This document shows positions 42,733 to 51,623 of a stretch of 64,000 bases of DNA, in pieces. The notes under the pieces are model-generated. The model was not told where the DNA came from, ran no database searches, and saw only the letters and a list, made by a program, of their open reading frames with translations. A program made the position numbers and the translations under genes. This stretch comes from Lysobacter_C viscosus (GTDB lineage: Bacteria; Pseudomonadota; Gammaproteobacteria; Xanthomonadales; Xanthomonadaceae). Numbering within the stretch: position 1 is the first letter of the stretch; each line of letters opens with the position of its first letter. The stretch covers positions 36,317 through 100,316 of the forward strand of contig NZ_JBJMAV010000009.1 in assembly GCF_046600715.1 (NCBI RefSeq), written 5' to 3'.

Positions 42733-42761
42733 TTGGTCGTGCAAGGGGCCAGCGCTACACT
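42733..42761 (+). promoter_or_regulatory. Predicted sigma-70 promoter of the thiolase
   Basis: TTGGTC and TACACT are separated by 17 bases in the gap upstream of the thiolase gene, with a predicted start near 42769. GAGGTG precedes the ATG. A plausible housekeeping promoter. Confidence 0.45.
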
Positions 42762-42825
42762 CGTCCTCATTATGCCCCGACGCGGTTGCGGGCATGCTGC
42801 CCGCCCACTCCCCCGAGGTGATCCG

Positions 42826-44103
42826 ATGCGTCCTTCCCGTCCCGTCGCCGTGCTTGGCGGCGTTCGCATTCCCTTCTGCCGCCAGAACACCGCCTACGCG
42901 GACGTCGGCAACCTGGGCATGTCGGTACGCACGCTGGGCGCGCTGGTCGAGCGCTTCGGACTGCACGGCCAGCAACTGGGCGAAGTCGCGATGGGCGCGG
43001 TGATCAAGCACAGCAGCGACTGGAACCTGGGGCGCGAGGCGGCGTTGTCGTCGGGCCTGTCGCCACTGACGCCGGGCATCACCCTGCAGCGTGCCTGCGG
43101 GACCTCGCTGGACTCGATCATCACCGTGGCCAACAAGATCGCCGTCGGCCAGATCGACTCGGGCATCGGCGGTGGCAGCGACAGCACCTCGGACGTGCCG
43201 ATCGTCTACGGCCAGTCGCTGCGACGGCGGTTGCTGCAGGCCGCGGCGGGCAAGTCCACGCGCGACCGGCTGGGCGCGTTCCGCGGGTTTTCGCCGCGCG
43301 AGCTCAAGCCCGAGTTCCCCGGCGTGGCCGAGCCGCGCACCGGCAAGAGCATGGGCCAGCACTGCGAGGACATGGCCAAGGAGTGGAACATCTCGCGCGA
43401 CTCCCAGGACGAGTGGGCACTGGCCTCGCACCAGAAGCTGGCCGCCGCCTACGAGCGCGGCTTCCTCGACGACCTGGTGGTCAGCTTCCGCGGCGTGGCG
43501 CGCGACAACGTGCTGCGACCGGATTCGACCCTGGAAAAACTGGCTTCGCTGAAGCCGGCGTTCGACCGGACCTCGGGGCGCGGCACCCTGACCGCGGCCA
43601 ACTCGACGCCACTGACGGACGGCGCTTCGGCCTGCCTGCTGGCATCAAAGGAGTGGGCGGAGAAACACGACCACGAAGTGCTGTGCTACCTGCGCGACGC
43701 GCAGGTAGCGGCGGTCGATTTCGTCCATGGCGAGGGCCTGCTGATGGCGCCGACCGTTGCGGTGCCGGAGATGCTGGCGCGCAACGGACTGACCCTGCAG
43801 GACTTCGACATCTACGAGATCCACGAAGCCTTCGCCGCGCAGGTGCTGTGCACCCTGCGCGCCTGGGAGAGCGAGGAGTACTGCCGCAACCGGCTCGGCC
43901 TGTCGGCCCCGCTGGGGCGCATCGACCCGGCGAAGATCAATCCGAACGGCTCCTCGCTGGCCACCGGGCACCCGTTCGCAGCCACCGGCGCGCGCATCGT
44001 CGCCGCGGCCGCGAAGGCGCTGAAGGACCGCGGGGGTGGCCGCTGCCTGGTGTCGATCTGCACCGCTGGCGGCATGGGCGTGGTGGCGATGCTCGAGCGC
44101 TAG
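42826..44103 (+). CDS. Acetyl-CoA C-acyltransferase (FadI-like thiolase)
   Basis: The 425-residue thiolase has the active-site Cys in LQRACGTSLDSI (Cys near 89), ANSTPLTDGASACLLAS in the middle, EIHEAFAAQ (His) and the C-terminal NPNGSSLATGHPFAATGARIV and CTAGGMGVV (second Cys). This is the thiolase I/FadI form that completes beta-oxidation or makes acetoacetyl-CoA. It is a single gene here with no FadJ partner beside it in the window. GAGGTG lies before the ATG. The exact chain-length role is not determined. Confidence 0.92.
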   Translation: MRPSRPVAVLGGVRIPFCRQNTAYADVGNLGMSVRTLGALVERFGLHGQQLGEVAMGAVIKHSSDWNLGREAALSSGLSPLTPGITLQRACGTSLDSIITVANKIAVGQIDSGIGGGSDSTSDVPIVYGQSLRRRLLQAAAGKSTRDRLGAFRGFSPRELKPEFPGVAEPRTGKSMGQHCEDMAKEWNISRDSQDEWALASHQKLAAAYERGFLDDLVVSFRGVARDNVLRPDSTLEKLASLKPAFDRTSGRGTLTAANSTPLTDGASACLLASKEWAEKHDHEVLCYLRDAQVAAVDFVHGEGLLMAPTVAVPEMLARNGLTLQDFDIYEIHEAFAAQVLCTLRAWESEEYCRNRLGLSAPLGRIDPAKINPNGSSLATGHPFAATGARIVAAAAKALKDRGGGRCLVSICTAGGMGVVAMLER

Positions 44104-44203
44104 GCGACCGGCGCGACCTTCCGTGGGGCCGGCCTCTGGCGCGCCTTGCCTTGAGGTCGTGAGGCGCCGGTGCGGCTCGATACCAATCCGATACGCGGGT
44201 TTC

Positions 44204-44223
44204 GAACCCCGGGTCCGGGGTTC
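44204..44223. repeat. Perfect hairpin GAACCCCGG-GT-CCGGGGTTC
   Basis: A nine-base-pair stem with a two-base loop sits in the convergent gap between thiolase and hemY. No T-tract follows on either strand, so it is a weak candidate terminator or protein-binding dyad. Confidence 0.4.
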
Positions 44224-44282
44224 CAGCCCCGGGTGCCGATTACCGATACGAACCAGCAAACCAGCGCGCCGGTTGCGACCGG

Positions 44283-45533
44283 TTACGAATCGCGCAGCCG
44301 CGGAACGCCGTGGCCGTCGCGTTCCTCGACCACCGCCTCGTCGTAGATGCGCGCGCGCACGTCGCGGCCGGGGAGTTCGGTGATGGGCTCCCCGCGCGTG
44401 GCGCGCAGCGCGTTGGCGTAGCTGTGGCGCGCCAGGGCCTCGTCGCCGTGCTGGGCGAAGCCGTGGCCCAGTTCTTCCCAGGCGTCGCTGTTGGCGCCCT
44501 GCGCCAGTGCGCGGTGCAGGTACGTTTCGGCTTGCGACCACTGGCCCTGGGCCCGTGCCAGCCGCGCCAGCGTCACCAGCAGGCCGGGGCTGGCCGGATG
44601 CGACTGCAACCAGCGCTCGGCGTGCTCGCGGCGCGATTCCAGCCGTCCGATCGGCAGGCGGCCATAGAGCCCGGCCAGGTCCTCGTCCCAGTTCTTGTCC
44701 AGCGCATGCTCGATGCTGCTGGCGGCGGCCTCTTCCCAGCGCAGCGCGGCCGCGCGTTCGGCGTAGGCCGCGACGGTGGCCGGGTGCGAACGCAGCGGGG
44801 TGGGTAACGCTTCCCAGCGGTCGGCCAGCACGTTGGCATCGGTCGACTCGCGCAGGCCCGCTTCCGCCCAGGTGGCTTCGGCGCTGTCCAGGCGCGATTG
44901 CGGCATCGCTTCCTGCTGCCGCAACGCGCCCAGCAATCCGTACGCCTCGCCGGCCCGGCCCAGCCTGGCCAGTGCGTCCGCCCGCAGGGCCAGCCCGCGT
45001 GGCGGCAGCGGTTGGGCGTTGGGCGCGTCCAGCGCGCTGAGCGCATCGGCCGGGCGATCGTCGTCCAAGGCAAGGTCGGCCAGGGCGACCGCGCGGGCCG
45101 TGGGATGGGATACCGCCAGCGCATCCAGGTGTTGCTGGGCCAAGGCGGCATCGCCGCGGGCGGCCGCTGCCTGCGCGGCGGCAACATGGCCCACCGAACC
45201 GACCTCGGCGTCATCGGTCTGCGCCAGCGACTTCTCCGCGCGGCTCCAATGGCCCAGGTGCGACGCTTCCATGCCCTCGATCAGGCGGGCGCGCGCTGCC
45301 TTCTTGCGTCGACGACGAAGCATCACGAACGGTGCGGTCAACAGCTTCCACAGCAGCCACACCACCAGCACGGCGGCCACCGCCAGCACCAGGCTGTAGG
45401 CCAGCGACTTCTCGTAGGTCCAGTCGTTGTAGCTGACCACCACCAGGCCGGGGTCCTGCGCCAGGAGCTGCGCCACCAGCGCGCCCACCAGCGCCAGCAC
45501 GATCCAGAACAACAGGCTGCGGAACAGGTTCAT
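44283..45533 (-). CDS. hemY: Heme biosynthesis-associated protein HemY
   Basis: The 416-residue protein has two N-terminal membrane helices (about 3-25 and 40-62, FRSLLFWIVLALVGALVAQLL and LAYSLVLAVAAVLVVWLLW) joined by YNDWTYEKSLAY, then a cytoplasmic/periplasmic TPR-like helical domain. This is the HemY_N plus TPR layout of proteobacterial HemY, a protein of uncertain function in late porphyrin synthesis. It overlaps HemX by four bases. Together with hemX and hemD it forms a heme operon; hemC is not in the window. The ATG is at MNLFRSL. Confidence 0.92.
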   Translation of the reverse strand: MNLFRSLLFWIVLALVGALVAQLLAQDPGLVVVSYNDWTYEKSLAYSLVLAVAAVLVVWLLWKLLTAPFVMLRRRRKKAARARLIEGMEASHLGHWSRAEKSLAQTDDAEVGSVGHVAAAQAAAARGDAALAQQHLDALAVSHPTARAVALADLALDDDRPADALSALDAPNAQPLPPRGLALRADALARLGRAGEAYGLLGALRQQEAMPQSRLDSAEATWAEAGLRESTDANVLADRWEALPTPLRSHPATVAAYAERAAALRWEEAAASSIEHALDKNWDEDLAGLYGRLPIGRLESRREHAERWLQSHPASPGLLVTLARLARAQGQWSQAETYLHRALAQGANSDAWEELGHGFAQHGDEALARHSYANALRATRGEPITELPGRDVRARIYDEAVVEERDGHGVPRLRDS

Positions 45534-46519
45534 CGGGTCTCCGGGCGCACGCTGCGCAACTGACGTAGTTGCTCGAGTGTGCTGCCCAGCGTCGCAAGCT
45601 CCGGTGAAAGCGGAAGCGCCGCGAGCGCCTTCAGCGCATCCCGTCGCGACTGCAGTGCAGCCGAAGGCGCCCACAAACGTTGCAGCCATGCATCGGCGCG
45701 GGCCAGCGCCTGGCGCCAGGCATCGCGGTCCCGGCGCTCGGCGGCCGCGCGCGCCAGGGTCAACTCGAGTTGCAGCCCCGCCATGGCGTCGCCTCGGTCG
45801 GCGGGGCGTACGGCCAGGCTGCGGTGGCGAGGCTGGATGTCAAAGACATTGGAAAACGCGCGGCGCCACCATGGCGCGCCGGCGGCCGGCGCCGAGGCGG
45901 GAGCCGCTTCGACCGGTGACTCAAGCGCCGCGGTGAATGCCTGCAGTTGCGCGAGTGCCTTGACGCGCGGATCGTCGCCCAGCGCGTCCAGCGCGGTGCG
46001 CTCCTGCACCAGCACCTGGCGCAGCCCGATGTAAGCGGGATCGTCGACCCCGGCCAGTACGCCAGCCGCCAGCGCGTATGCACGCTGGGCGCCATCGAGG
46101 TCACCTGCAACCAGCAACCGTTGCTGGCCCATGCCCAGCAGCAGTTCGGCCTCGTCCAGCCGCAACGCCTGCGCGCCATGCCGGTCCGGGTCCGAGAATC
46201 GCGCGATGCTGTCCTCGATCAGCGCTGCGCGCTGGCCCATGCCCAGCAGTTCGTCGCGCAGCACGCGGTTGGTCGCATCCGCCTGCTGGATGCGTTGCGC
46301 CTGCGCACGCAGGTCGCCCCGCAACGCACTGATCCTGTCATTGAGTGCTTCGATGCGCACGTCGCTGTCGGGCGCCGGGCCGGGTGCAACGCGGGCCTCC
46401 CACCAGGCCATGGCGCGCCATGCGCCCAGCGCCAGCAGCGCAAGCAGCAGCAGCCACGGCCAGCCGGAGCGGCGTGGGGGGGAGGGAGGAGGTGGCGCGG
46501 CGGGGGGCGTGGCGGACAC
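45530..46519 (-). CDS. hemX: HemX, membrane-anchored uroporphyrinogen-III C-methyltransferase-like protein
   Basis: The 329-residue protein has a Pro-rich cytoplasmic lead, one membrane helix (about 18-40) and a long coiled-coil (RIEALNDRISALRGDLRAQAQRIQ) followed by helical repeats with LRLDEAELLLGMGQQRLLVAGD. This fits the HemX family. Despite the old name, HemX has no clear SAM-binding site and its biochemical role is unsettled. It overlaps HemY by four bases and follows HemD by 25, all on the minus strand. A complex with HemY in the inner membrane is likely. Confidence 0.9.
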   Translation of the reverse strand: MSATPPAAPPPPSPPRRSGWPWLLLLALLALGAWRAMAWWEARVAPGPAPDSDVRIEALNDRISALRGDLRAQAQRIQQADATNRVLRDELLGMGQRAALIEDSIARFSDPDRHGAQALRLDEAELLLGMGQQRLLVAGDLDGAQRAYALAAGVLAGVDDPAYIGLRQVLVQERTALDALGDDPRVKALAQLQAFTAALESPVEAAPASAPAAGAPWWRRAFSNVFDIQPRHRSLAVRPADRGDAMAGLQLELTLARAAAERRDRDAWRQALARADAWLQRLWAPSAALQSRRDALKALAALPLSPELATLGSTLEQLRQLRSVRPETR

Positions 46520-46544
46520 GGTCAGGACGCGATGGGAGGACCGC

Positions 46545-47309
46545 TCATGCTACCGGAATGCGGTCGCCGCCCCGTTCGCATGCCGCGGCCACGAGGTCGG
46601 CGGGGCGAGGGCTCCGGGCGACCCGGATGGCGCTGAATCCGGCTTGCCTGGCGGCGGCTGCCAGGCGCGCGCTGGCAGCCACCACCTCGGCGCGCAGCAG
46701 GGCGTCGCGCGCCCGCTCCGGGAGGTGGCCCAGCACGCGCTGCAGGGCCTCCCCGCTGGTCAGTGCCAGCACGGTGGGGCGCGTCTCGCCCTCGAGGGCC
46801 TGGATCGAGCGCGAGGCAAGCGGCACCGGCACGCGTGCGTAGACATCGGCACGCACGACCACGATGCCGCGCCCTTCCAGTGCGGGTTGAAGCGCGCCGC
46901 GGCCACCCGGCGCGGTGACCAGCCCGATGCGGCGCGCGCCGGCGGCGGCCAGGCGGGGCAGGGCCAGCAGGCCCTCGGAATCCATGCGTCGAGGCCGTTG
47001 GACATCATTGACGCCCGCCCGGCGCAGTGCGGCGGCGGTGCCGCTGCCCACCGCGCAGGCGGCGATGTCGCCCAGCCGCTGGAGTCGTGCCGCCGCGCGC
47101 ACGGCGGCAGGGCTGGTGAACACGACCGCGTCGGCCGCCAGCGCCTGTTGCAGCGCTGTGCGCGTGGCGGGGTCGTCTAAGTCCTGCAAGGTCCACGGCG
47201 ACAGCGCGACCAGGCCGCCGCCGTGCCGCGCCGCGGCGCGACGCAGGGCACCGTGGCCGCCGCGCGGCCGCAGCGAGACAAGCATCCATCCGGGATCGGG
47301 CAGCGGCAT
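46545..47309 (-). CDS. hemD: Uroporphyrinogen-III synthase
   Basis: The 254-residue enzyme closes hydroxymethylbilane to uroporphyrinogen III, with D-ring inversion. The two-domain HemD pattern is present: AVVFTSPAAVRAAARLQRLG, AVGSGTAAALRRAG, the GLLALPRLA region, VVVRADVYARV and VLALTSGEALQRVLGHLP. HemD sequences vary, so the call rests on these plus the hemX-hemY context. The start is the Met before PLPDPGWMLVSLRP; a longer reading frame covers the divergent thioesterase. It is the first gene of the heme operon. Confidence 0.88.
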   Translation of the reverse strand: MPLPDPGWMLVSLRPRGGHGALRRAAARHGGGLVALSPWTLQDLDDPATRTALQQALAADAVVFTSPAAVRAAARLQRLGDIAACAVGSGTAAALRRAGVNDVQRPRRMDSEGLLALPRLAAAGARRIGLVTAPGGRGALQPALEGRGIVVVRADVYARVPVPLASRSIQALEGETRPTVLALTSGEALQRVLGHLPERARDALLRAEVVAASARLAAAARQAGFSAIRVARSPRPADLVAAACERGGDRIPVA

Positions 47310-47444
47310 CGACGGCAGCGTGCCATGCGCCACGCGGTGCGAACAGTCCGCTTGCGCCGCCGTTGCGGGCGGGTCGCCGGCATGCCGGAGCTCTCCGGAC
47401 CCGGTGGGCTGCCAGAATGCCCGTCCCCCACCGGTGACCCGCCC

Positions 47445-47903
47445 ATGACCGAAGACGCCCTGCTCCGCCTCGACCGACACCTCCAGTCCATGCCCCCGGT
47501 GGCCGCCATGCAGCTTCGCATCGTCGGCTTCGATGGCGAGCGCCTGCGCCTGCACGCGCCGCTGGCCGCCCACGTCAATGACAAGGGCTGCGCCTTCGGT
47601 GGCAGCCTGGGCTCGATGATGACGCTGGCCTCGTGGGGCCTGGCCACGCTGAGAACCGAGCGGGCGGGACTGGATGCGGACGTGTTCGTCGCCGACTGCC
47701 AGGTGCGCTACCTGGCGCCGCTGTTCGCCGACCTGGACGTGGTGACCGAAGCCGACGCCGGTGCCGACTGGGACGGCTTCATCGAGACCCTGCGCCAGCG
47801 CGGTCGCGCCCGGATCGGGCTGCGCGCGTGGGCCGCGCTGCCCGATGGCGGGATCGCCACAGAGTTCACCGCGCGTTACGTGGCCATCCTGCGACGCCCC
47901 TAG
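47445..47903 (+). CDS. YiiD C-terminal-type thioesterase
   Basis: The 152-residue protein has a hotdog fold of the putative thioesterase family, with HVNDKGCAFGGSLGSMMTLASWG as the core helix start and VFVADCQVRYLAPLFADL as the central strand. Proteins like YiiD_C or PaaI-like enzymes hydrolyse acyl-CoA or acyl-ACP. The substrate is unknown. It is divergent from hemD, ATG start at MTEDALLRLD, and followed by the lipoprotein after about 105 bases. Confidence 0.8.
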   Translation: MTEDALLRLDRHLQSMPPVAAMQLRIVGFDGERLRLHAPLAAHVNDKGCAFGGSLGSMMTLASWGLATLRTERAGLDADVFVADCQVRYLAPLFADLDVVTEADAGADWDGFIETLRQRGRARIGLRAWAALPDGGIATEFTARYVAILRRP

Positions 47904-48008
47904 GCCCATCACCATCAGCCCGGGATCCGGCCGCGCCCACCAGGGCCCAGCCTGCTACCGTCGCGGCCTGCTACCGTCTCGGCCCAAGCCCGCACCCAGG
48001 AGAGTCCG

Positions 48009-48428
48009 ATGCGTTGGATCCAGTCGCTGCTGCTGCTCGTCCTTTTCGCGCTGCTGGCCGCCTGCGCCAGCATGTCCAACCAGCAGGACCTGCTCCACCG
48101 CAACCAGTACGCCTGGTCCGGGGCCATCCGCTGGGGGGACTTCGAGGGTGCGGCCAACCTGATCGATCCGCTCAAGCGCGAAGAGCATGCCCTGAGCGAG
48201 GTCGAGCTGGCGCGCTACAAGCAGGTGCAGATCTCGCACTACCGCGACCTGGGGGCCAGCCAGGACATGGAGGCGGGCACGGCCACCCGCGACATCGAGA
48301 TCGGGGTGGTCAACCGCCATACGATGACCGAACGCACCGTGCGCTACCGCGAGCAGTGGCGTTGGGACGAGCCGAGCAAGACCTGGTGGCTGACCTCGCC
48401 GATGCCGGACCTGTGGGACGGCGAATAG
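48009..48428 (+). CDS. Hypothetical lipoprotein (139 residues)
   Basis: A lipoprotein signal with lipobox LLAACAS (Cys19) is followed by about 120 residues, including NQYAWSGAIRWGDFEGAANL and YREQWRWDEPSKTWWLTSPMP. It is probably attached to the outer membrane. I recognise no named family; similar xanthomonad lipoproteins occur between the heme and secB regions. AGGAGAG is just upstream of the ATG. It may be co-transcribed with the thioesterase. Confidence 0.8.
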   Translation: MRWIQSLLLLVLFALLAACASMSNQQDLLHRNQYAWSGAIRWGDFEGAANLIDPLKREEHALSEVELARYKQVQISHYRDLGASQDMEAGTATRDIEIGVVNRHTMTERTVRYREQWRWDEPSKTWWLTSPMPDLWDGE

Positions 48429-48436
48429 CAGGTCTT

Positions 48437-48465
48437 TTGCGCCGCCACCGGCGCTGGGCGACAAT
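48437..48465 (+). promoter_or_regulatory. Predicted sigma-70 promoter, rhodanese-secB-gpsA
   Basis: TTGCGC and GACAAT are 17 bases apart in the gap after the lipoprotein stop. The predicted start is near 48472, 23 bases upstream of the GTG start codon of the rhodanese gene. Confidence 0.45.
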
Positions 48466-48494
48466 CGCCGCCCCCTCGCCACCGCCGTGATGCC

Positions 48495-48932
48495 GTGACC
48501 CTCGACCAACTGCTCGCCTTCGCCGAACGCCACTACATGCTCTCGCTGGCGCTGGTGGGCCTGACGGTCGCGATCATCCTCACCGAAATCGCGCGGCTGT
48601 TCCGCGGCTACAAGGCGCTGCGCCCGGCCGAGCTGACCGGCCTGGTCAACCGCGACAACGCGCTGGTGGTCGACCTGTCGGCCAGCAACGACTTCCAGAA
48701 GGGCCACATCGCCGGCAGCCGCTCCGTCCAGTCCAGCCAGTTCGACCCGGAGAGCAAGCTGCTGGCCAACGCCAAGGCACTTCCGGTGGTGATGGTGTGC
48801 CGCAGCGGCCAGGCGTCGGCAGCCGCGGCCAAGCGCCTGAAGAAGGCCGGGTTCGAGCACGTCTACTGGCTCGATGGTGGCATCCAGGCCTGGCAGCAGG
48901 CCGACCTTCCGCTGGTGAAGGGTCGCGGCTGA
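48495..48932 (+). CDS. Rhodanese-like domain protein, membrane anchored
   Basis: The 145-residue protein has one N-terminal membrane helix (HYMLSLALVGLTVAIILTEIA, about 12-32) and a rhodanese domain with NALVVDLSASNDFQKGHIAGS and the active-site loop VMVCRSGQAS (catalytic Cys near 101). In gammaproteobacteria such proteins occur beside secB and gpsA (E. coli YibN), the same order as here. It transfers sulphur or acts as a membrane-bound thiol carrier. The start is a GTG. Confidence 0.9.
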   Translation: MTLDQLLAFAERHYMLSLALVGLTVAIILTEIARLFRGYKALRPAELTGLVNRDNALVVDLSASNDFQKGHIAGSRSVQSSQFDPESKLLANAKALPVVMVCRSGQASAAAAKRLKKAGFEHVYWLDGGIQAWQQADLPLVKGRG

Positions 48933-49012
48933 AGCGGCGCGACTGACCCGGCCGGGGCCTTGTATCGCCCGGCCGCGCCCCCAGCCTGAGCCCCGGGCGC
49001 GCGGCAGCCGCG

Positions 49013-49021
49013 TGCCATAAT
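49013..49021 (+). promoter_or_regulatory. Possible extended -10 promoter of secB
   Basis: TGC-CATAAT is an extended -10 element, 37 bases upstream of the secB ATG. No good -35 is present. It may add secB transcription to the rhodanese promoter. A TTAACGATTTTTTGC stretch follows. Confidence 0.35.
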
Positions 49022-49057
49022 CGACCACTTAACGATTTTTTGCTGGAGTTCCGAGCC

Positions 49058-49588
49058 ATGTCCGAAGAAAACGCCAACGGCGCCGCAGCGCCCGCAGACA
49101 CCGCCGCCCCGACCGGCCCGGCGTTCACGGTCGAGAAGATCTACGTCAAGGACGTGTCCTTCGAGGTCCCCGGTGCGCCGGCAGTGTTCAACGAGACCGC
49201 GCAGCCGCAGCTGCAGATGAATCTCAGCCAGAACGTCCAGCGCCTGGGCGAGAACGCCTTCGAGGTGGTGCTGGGCATCACCCTGACGTGCAAGGCCGAC
49301 GACAAGCCGCTGTACCTTGTGGAGGTCAAGCAGGCGGGCGTGTTCGGCATGGCGGGTTTCGACGACGCCACGCTCGACGGCATGCTCGGCACCCATTGCC
49401 CGAACGTGCTGTACCCCTACGCGCGCAACCTGGTGAGCACCCTGGTGCAGTCGGGCGGGTTCCCGCCGTTCCTGCTGCAGCCGATCAATTTCGATGCGCT
49501 GTACGCGGAAGGCTTGCGCCAGCGCGCCGCCCAGCAGGCCGGGCAGGAAAACGGCCTGGCCGATACCGAAGCCGCCGGCAACGCCTGA
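49058..49588 (+). CDS. secB: Protein-export chaperone SecB
   Basis: The 176-residue tetrameric chaperone keeps precursor proteins unfolded for SecA. Landmarks are FTVEKIYVKDVSFEVPGAP, LEVVLGITLTCK-like LTLTCKADDKPLYLVEVKQAGVF, GTHCPNVLYPYARNLVSTLVQSGGFPP and LQPINFDALYAEGLRQ. The Ala-rich N terminus and Ala/Glu tail are longer than in E. coli SecB. It lies between the rhodanese and gpsA genes, a conserved order. GGAGTT precedes the ATG. Confidence 0.97.
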   Translation: MSEENANGAAAPADTAAPTGPAFTVEKIYVKDVSFEVPGAPAVFNETAQPQLQMNLSQNVQRLGENAFEVVLGITLTCKADDKPLYLVEVKQAGVFGMAGFDDATLDGMLGTHCPNVLYPYARNLVSTLVQSGGFPPFLLQPINFDALYAEGLRQRAAQQAGQENGLADTEAAGNA

Positions 49589-49598
49589 TTTGGCCAGC

Positions 49599-50651
49599 GT
49601 GCCCAACGCGACGGCGCCCCGGGCGATCTCGGCCGCGCCACCGCGGGTGGCGGTGCTGGGTGCCGGTTCGTGGGGCACCGCGCTGGCGGCATTGATCGCC
49701 CGCCACGGGTGTCCCACCGTGATCTGGGGCCGCGACGCGCAGAGCGTTGCGGCGATCGAGCGCGACCACTGCAACCCCCGTTACCTGCCCGACCTGCCGT
49801 TGCCGGAAACGCTGCGCGCCACCACCGACCTGGCGTTGGCGCTGGCCGATGCGGAGCTGGTGCTGGTGGTGGTGCCGTCCCATGCCTTCGCCGACACCCT
49901 GCGCGCGCTCGCGCCGCACAGGCAGCCGGGTGCGGGCGTGGCGTGGGCGACGAAAGGGTTCGAGCCCGGCAGCGGACGCTTCCTGCACGAAGTCGCCGCG
50001 GAAGTGCTTGGCGATGGCGTACCGCTGGCGGTGGTCACCGGCCCGTCCTTCGCAAAGGAGGTGGCCGCGGGCCTGCCGACCGCGCTGACCGTGCATTCGG
50101 ACAGCCCGGCATTCGCCCAGAAGGTGGCCGATGTGCTGCACGGGCCGGCGTTCCGTGCCTACACCGGGCAGGACATGCGGGGAGCGGAGCTGGGCGGTGC
50201 CATGAAGAACGTGCTGGCGGTGGCGACCGGCGTCGCCGACGGCATGGAGCTGGGCCTCAACGCCCGTGCCGGGCTGATCACCCGCGGCCTCAACGAGATG
50301 CTGCGCCTGAACCAGGCGATCGGTGGCAAGGCCGAGACCGTGATGGGCCTGGCAGGAGTGGGTGACCTGGTGCTGACGTGCACCGGCGACCTCTCCCGCA
50401 ACCGGCGGCTGGGCCTGGCCTTGGGTCGCGGGCAGTCGATCGGGGAGGCGGTACGCGCCATCGGCCAGGTGGTCGAGTCGGTACAGACCGCCGACGAAGT
50501 CATGCGGCTGGCGCAACGCCACGACGTCGAGCTGCCGATTTCCAGCGCCGTGCAGGCGGTGCTGCATGGCGATATCACCCCGACCGACGGCTTGCGCCAA
50601 CTGCTGGCTCGGGAGCAGAAGGCGGAATACCCGCAGGGGCTTTTCAGCTAG
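49599..50651 (+). CDS. gpsA: Glycerol-3-phosphate dehydrogenase [NAD(P)+]
   Basis: The 350-residue enzyme makes sn-glycerol 3-phosphate for phospholipids. The dinucleotide-binding GAGSWGTALA (about 20-29), LVVVPSHAF, ATKGFEPG, VTGPSFAKEVA, AELGGAMKNVLAVATGVADGMELGLNARAGLITRG and the catalytic Lys in GGAMKN are intact. The likely start is the GTG before PNATAP, 10 bases after secB stops; a TTG nine bases earlier is an alternative. No good ribosome site is seen, so it is probably coupled to secB. Confidence 0.95.
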   Translation: MPNATAPRAISAAPPRVAVLGAGSWGTALAALIARHGCPTVIWGRDAQSVAAIERDHCNPRYLPDLPLPETLRATTDLALALADAELVLVVVPSHAFADTLRALAPHRQPGAGVAWATKGFEPGSGRFLHEVAAEVLGDGVPLAVVTGPSFAKEVAAGLPTALTVHSDSPAFAQKVADVLHGPAFRAYTGQDMRGAELGGAMKNVLAVATGVADGMELGLNARAGLITRGLNEMLRLNQAIGGKAETVMGLAGVGDLVLTCTGDLSRNRRLGLALGRGQSIGEAVRAIGQVVESVQTADEVMRLAQRHDVELPISSAVQAVLHGDITPTDGLRQLLAREQKAEYPQGLFS

Positions 50652-50802
50652 GAAGGGCCGCCTCGAGCAAGGATCCGGCATCTAGCCGCCCCTGACATCG
50701 TTGAGCCAGCCTCCCGGAATGCCGGTACTGCCGTGCAAACCCGTGCCACGCTCAACCGCGTCCTCCCGGCGATGCGCCCCTGCCCGCGACGAGCGGTCAT
50801 GC

Positions 50803-50836
50803 CCCAAAAGACGAAGCCCGGCCGGAGCCGGGCTTC
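50803..50836 (-). terminator. Rho-independent terminator of the Ax21-like gene
   Basis: On the minus strand GAAGCCCGGC-TCCG-GCCGGGCTTC forms a perfect 10-bp stem followed by GTCTTTTGG. It is about 55 bases downstream of the Ax21-like stop. On the plus strand no T-run follows. Confidence 0.75.
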
Positions 50837-50891
50837 GCATCGCGAGGATCTGGAGAGAGATCGCGATGGTGGTGGTGCGGTGCAGGAGGGG

Positions 50892-51491
50892 TCAGAACGT
50901 GATTCGCGGCCCGACGAAGATCTGGGTATCGCCGTCGATGAACTTCACGTCGCCGCTGACGCCCCACATCGGGTTGAACTTCACCTGTGCGCCAAGGCGA
51001 CCGTAGAACTCGCCATCGCGCTCTCCGCCGCCGATGGACTCACCGTCCTCGAAGCCGGCCATCGCATAGCCTTCCAGCGCCGGCGCCAGGGCGCCGCGCA
51101 CACCGGCCTCCACGCTCCAGCCGTCGGCATCCAGGTCATTGCCCAGGAAATCGCGGCCGGCGTCGAACTTCTCGTAGGCCGCCCGGGTCACCAGATCGGC
51201 GCGCGGGCTGATCTCGCGGTTGTAGCCCACCCCGACCCGCCACTGGTCGAAGTCGATGTTGGTGTTGTCGATCTCCTGGTTGCTGTAGCCACCGAAGACG
51301 TGGAAGTTCGGCGCGATTGCGCCCGAGCCGTTGACGGCCCAGCCGTCGGCGTCGCCATCGTCGGTGTTGGTGGTGGCGTAGCCGGCCTCAACGTAGTTGT
51401 ACGACACGCCATCGGCGGCGGTCGCGGCCAGCGGAAGGGCGGCCAGCAGGGTCAGGGCGGCAAGCTTGGTCATGGCGGTGGAACGCTTCAT
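50892..51491 (-). CDS. Ax21-like outer-membrane beta-barrel protein
   Basis: The 199-residue protein has a signal peptide (about 1-25, PLAATAADG) and an outer-membrane-type barrel rich in Asp, Gly and aromatic residues, with GVSYNYVEAGYATTN, FHVFGGYSNQEIDNTNIDFDQWRVGVGYNREI and a C-terminal FVGPRITF. This is the pattern of Xanthomonas Ax21 family proteins (about 190-200 residues), which are exported and carried in outer-membrane vesicles. Earlier reports that Ax21 is a quorum-sensing elicitor were retracted, so no signal role is claimed. The gap upstream has a distinct AT-rich dyad. Confidence 0.82.
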   Translation of the reverse strand: MKRSTAMTKLAALTLLAALPLAATAADGVSYNYVEAGYATTNTDDGDADGWAVNGSGAIAPNFHVFGGYSNQEIDNTNIDFDQWRVGVGYNREISPRADLVTRAAYEKFDAGRDFLGNDLDADGWSVEAGVRGALAPALEGYAMAGFEDGESIGGGERDGEFYGRLGAQVKFNPMWGVSGDVKFIDGDTQIFVGPRITF

Positions 51492-51623
51492 GTGGGGCCT
51501 CTCTTGTGGTCGGTACGGGGCCGGTGGACGGGCCTTCTTCGGACCCTGTCGCCAGCAGGCCGAAAAGGCAGGCTGGACCGGTCGCGCCAGTATCCGCAGC
51601 GAATTTCAACCACGCCTTAATAT

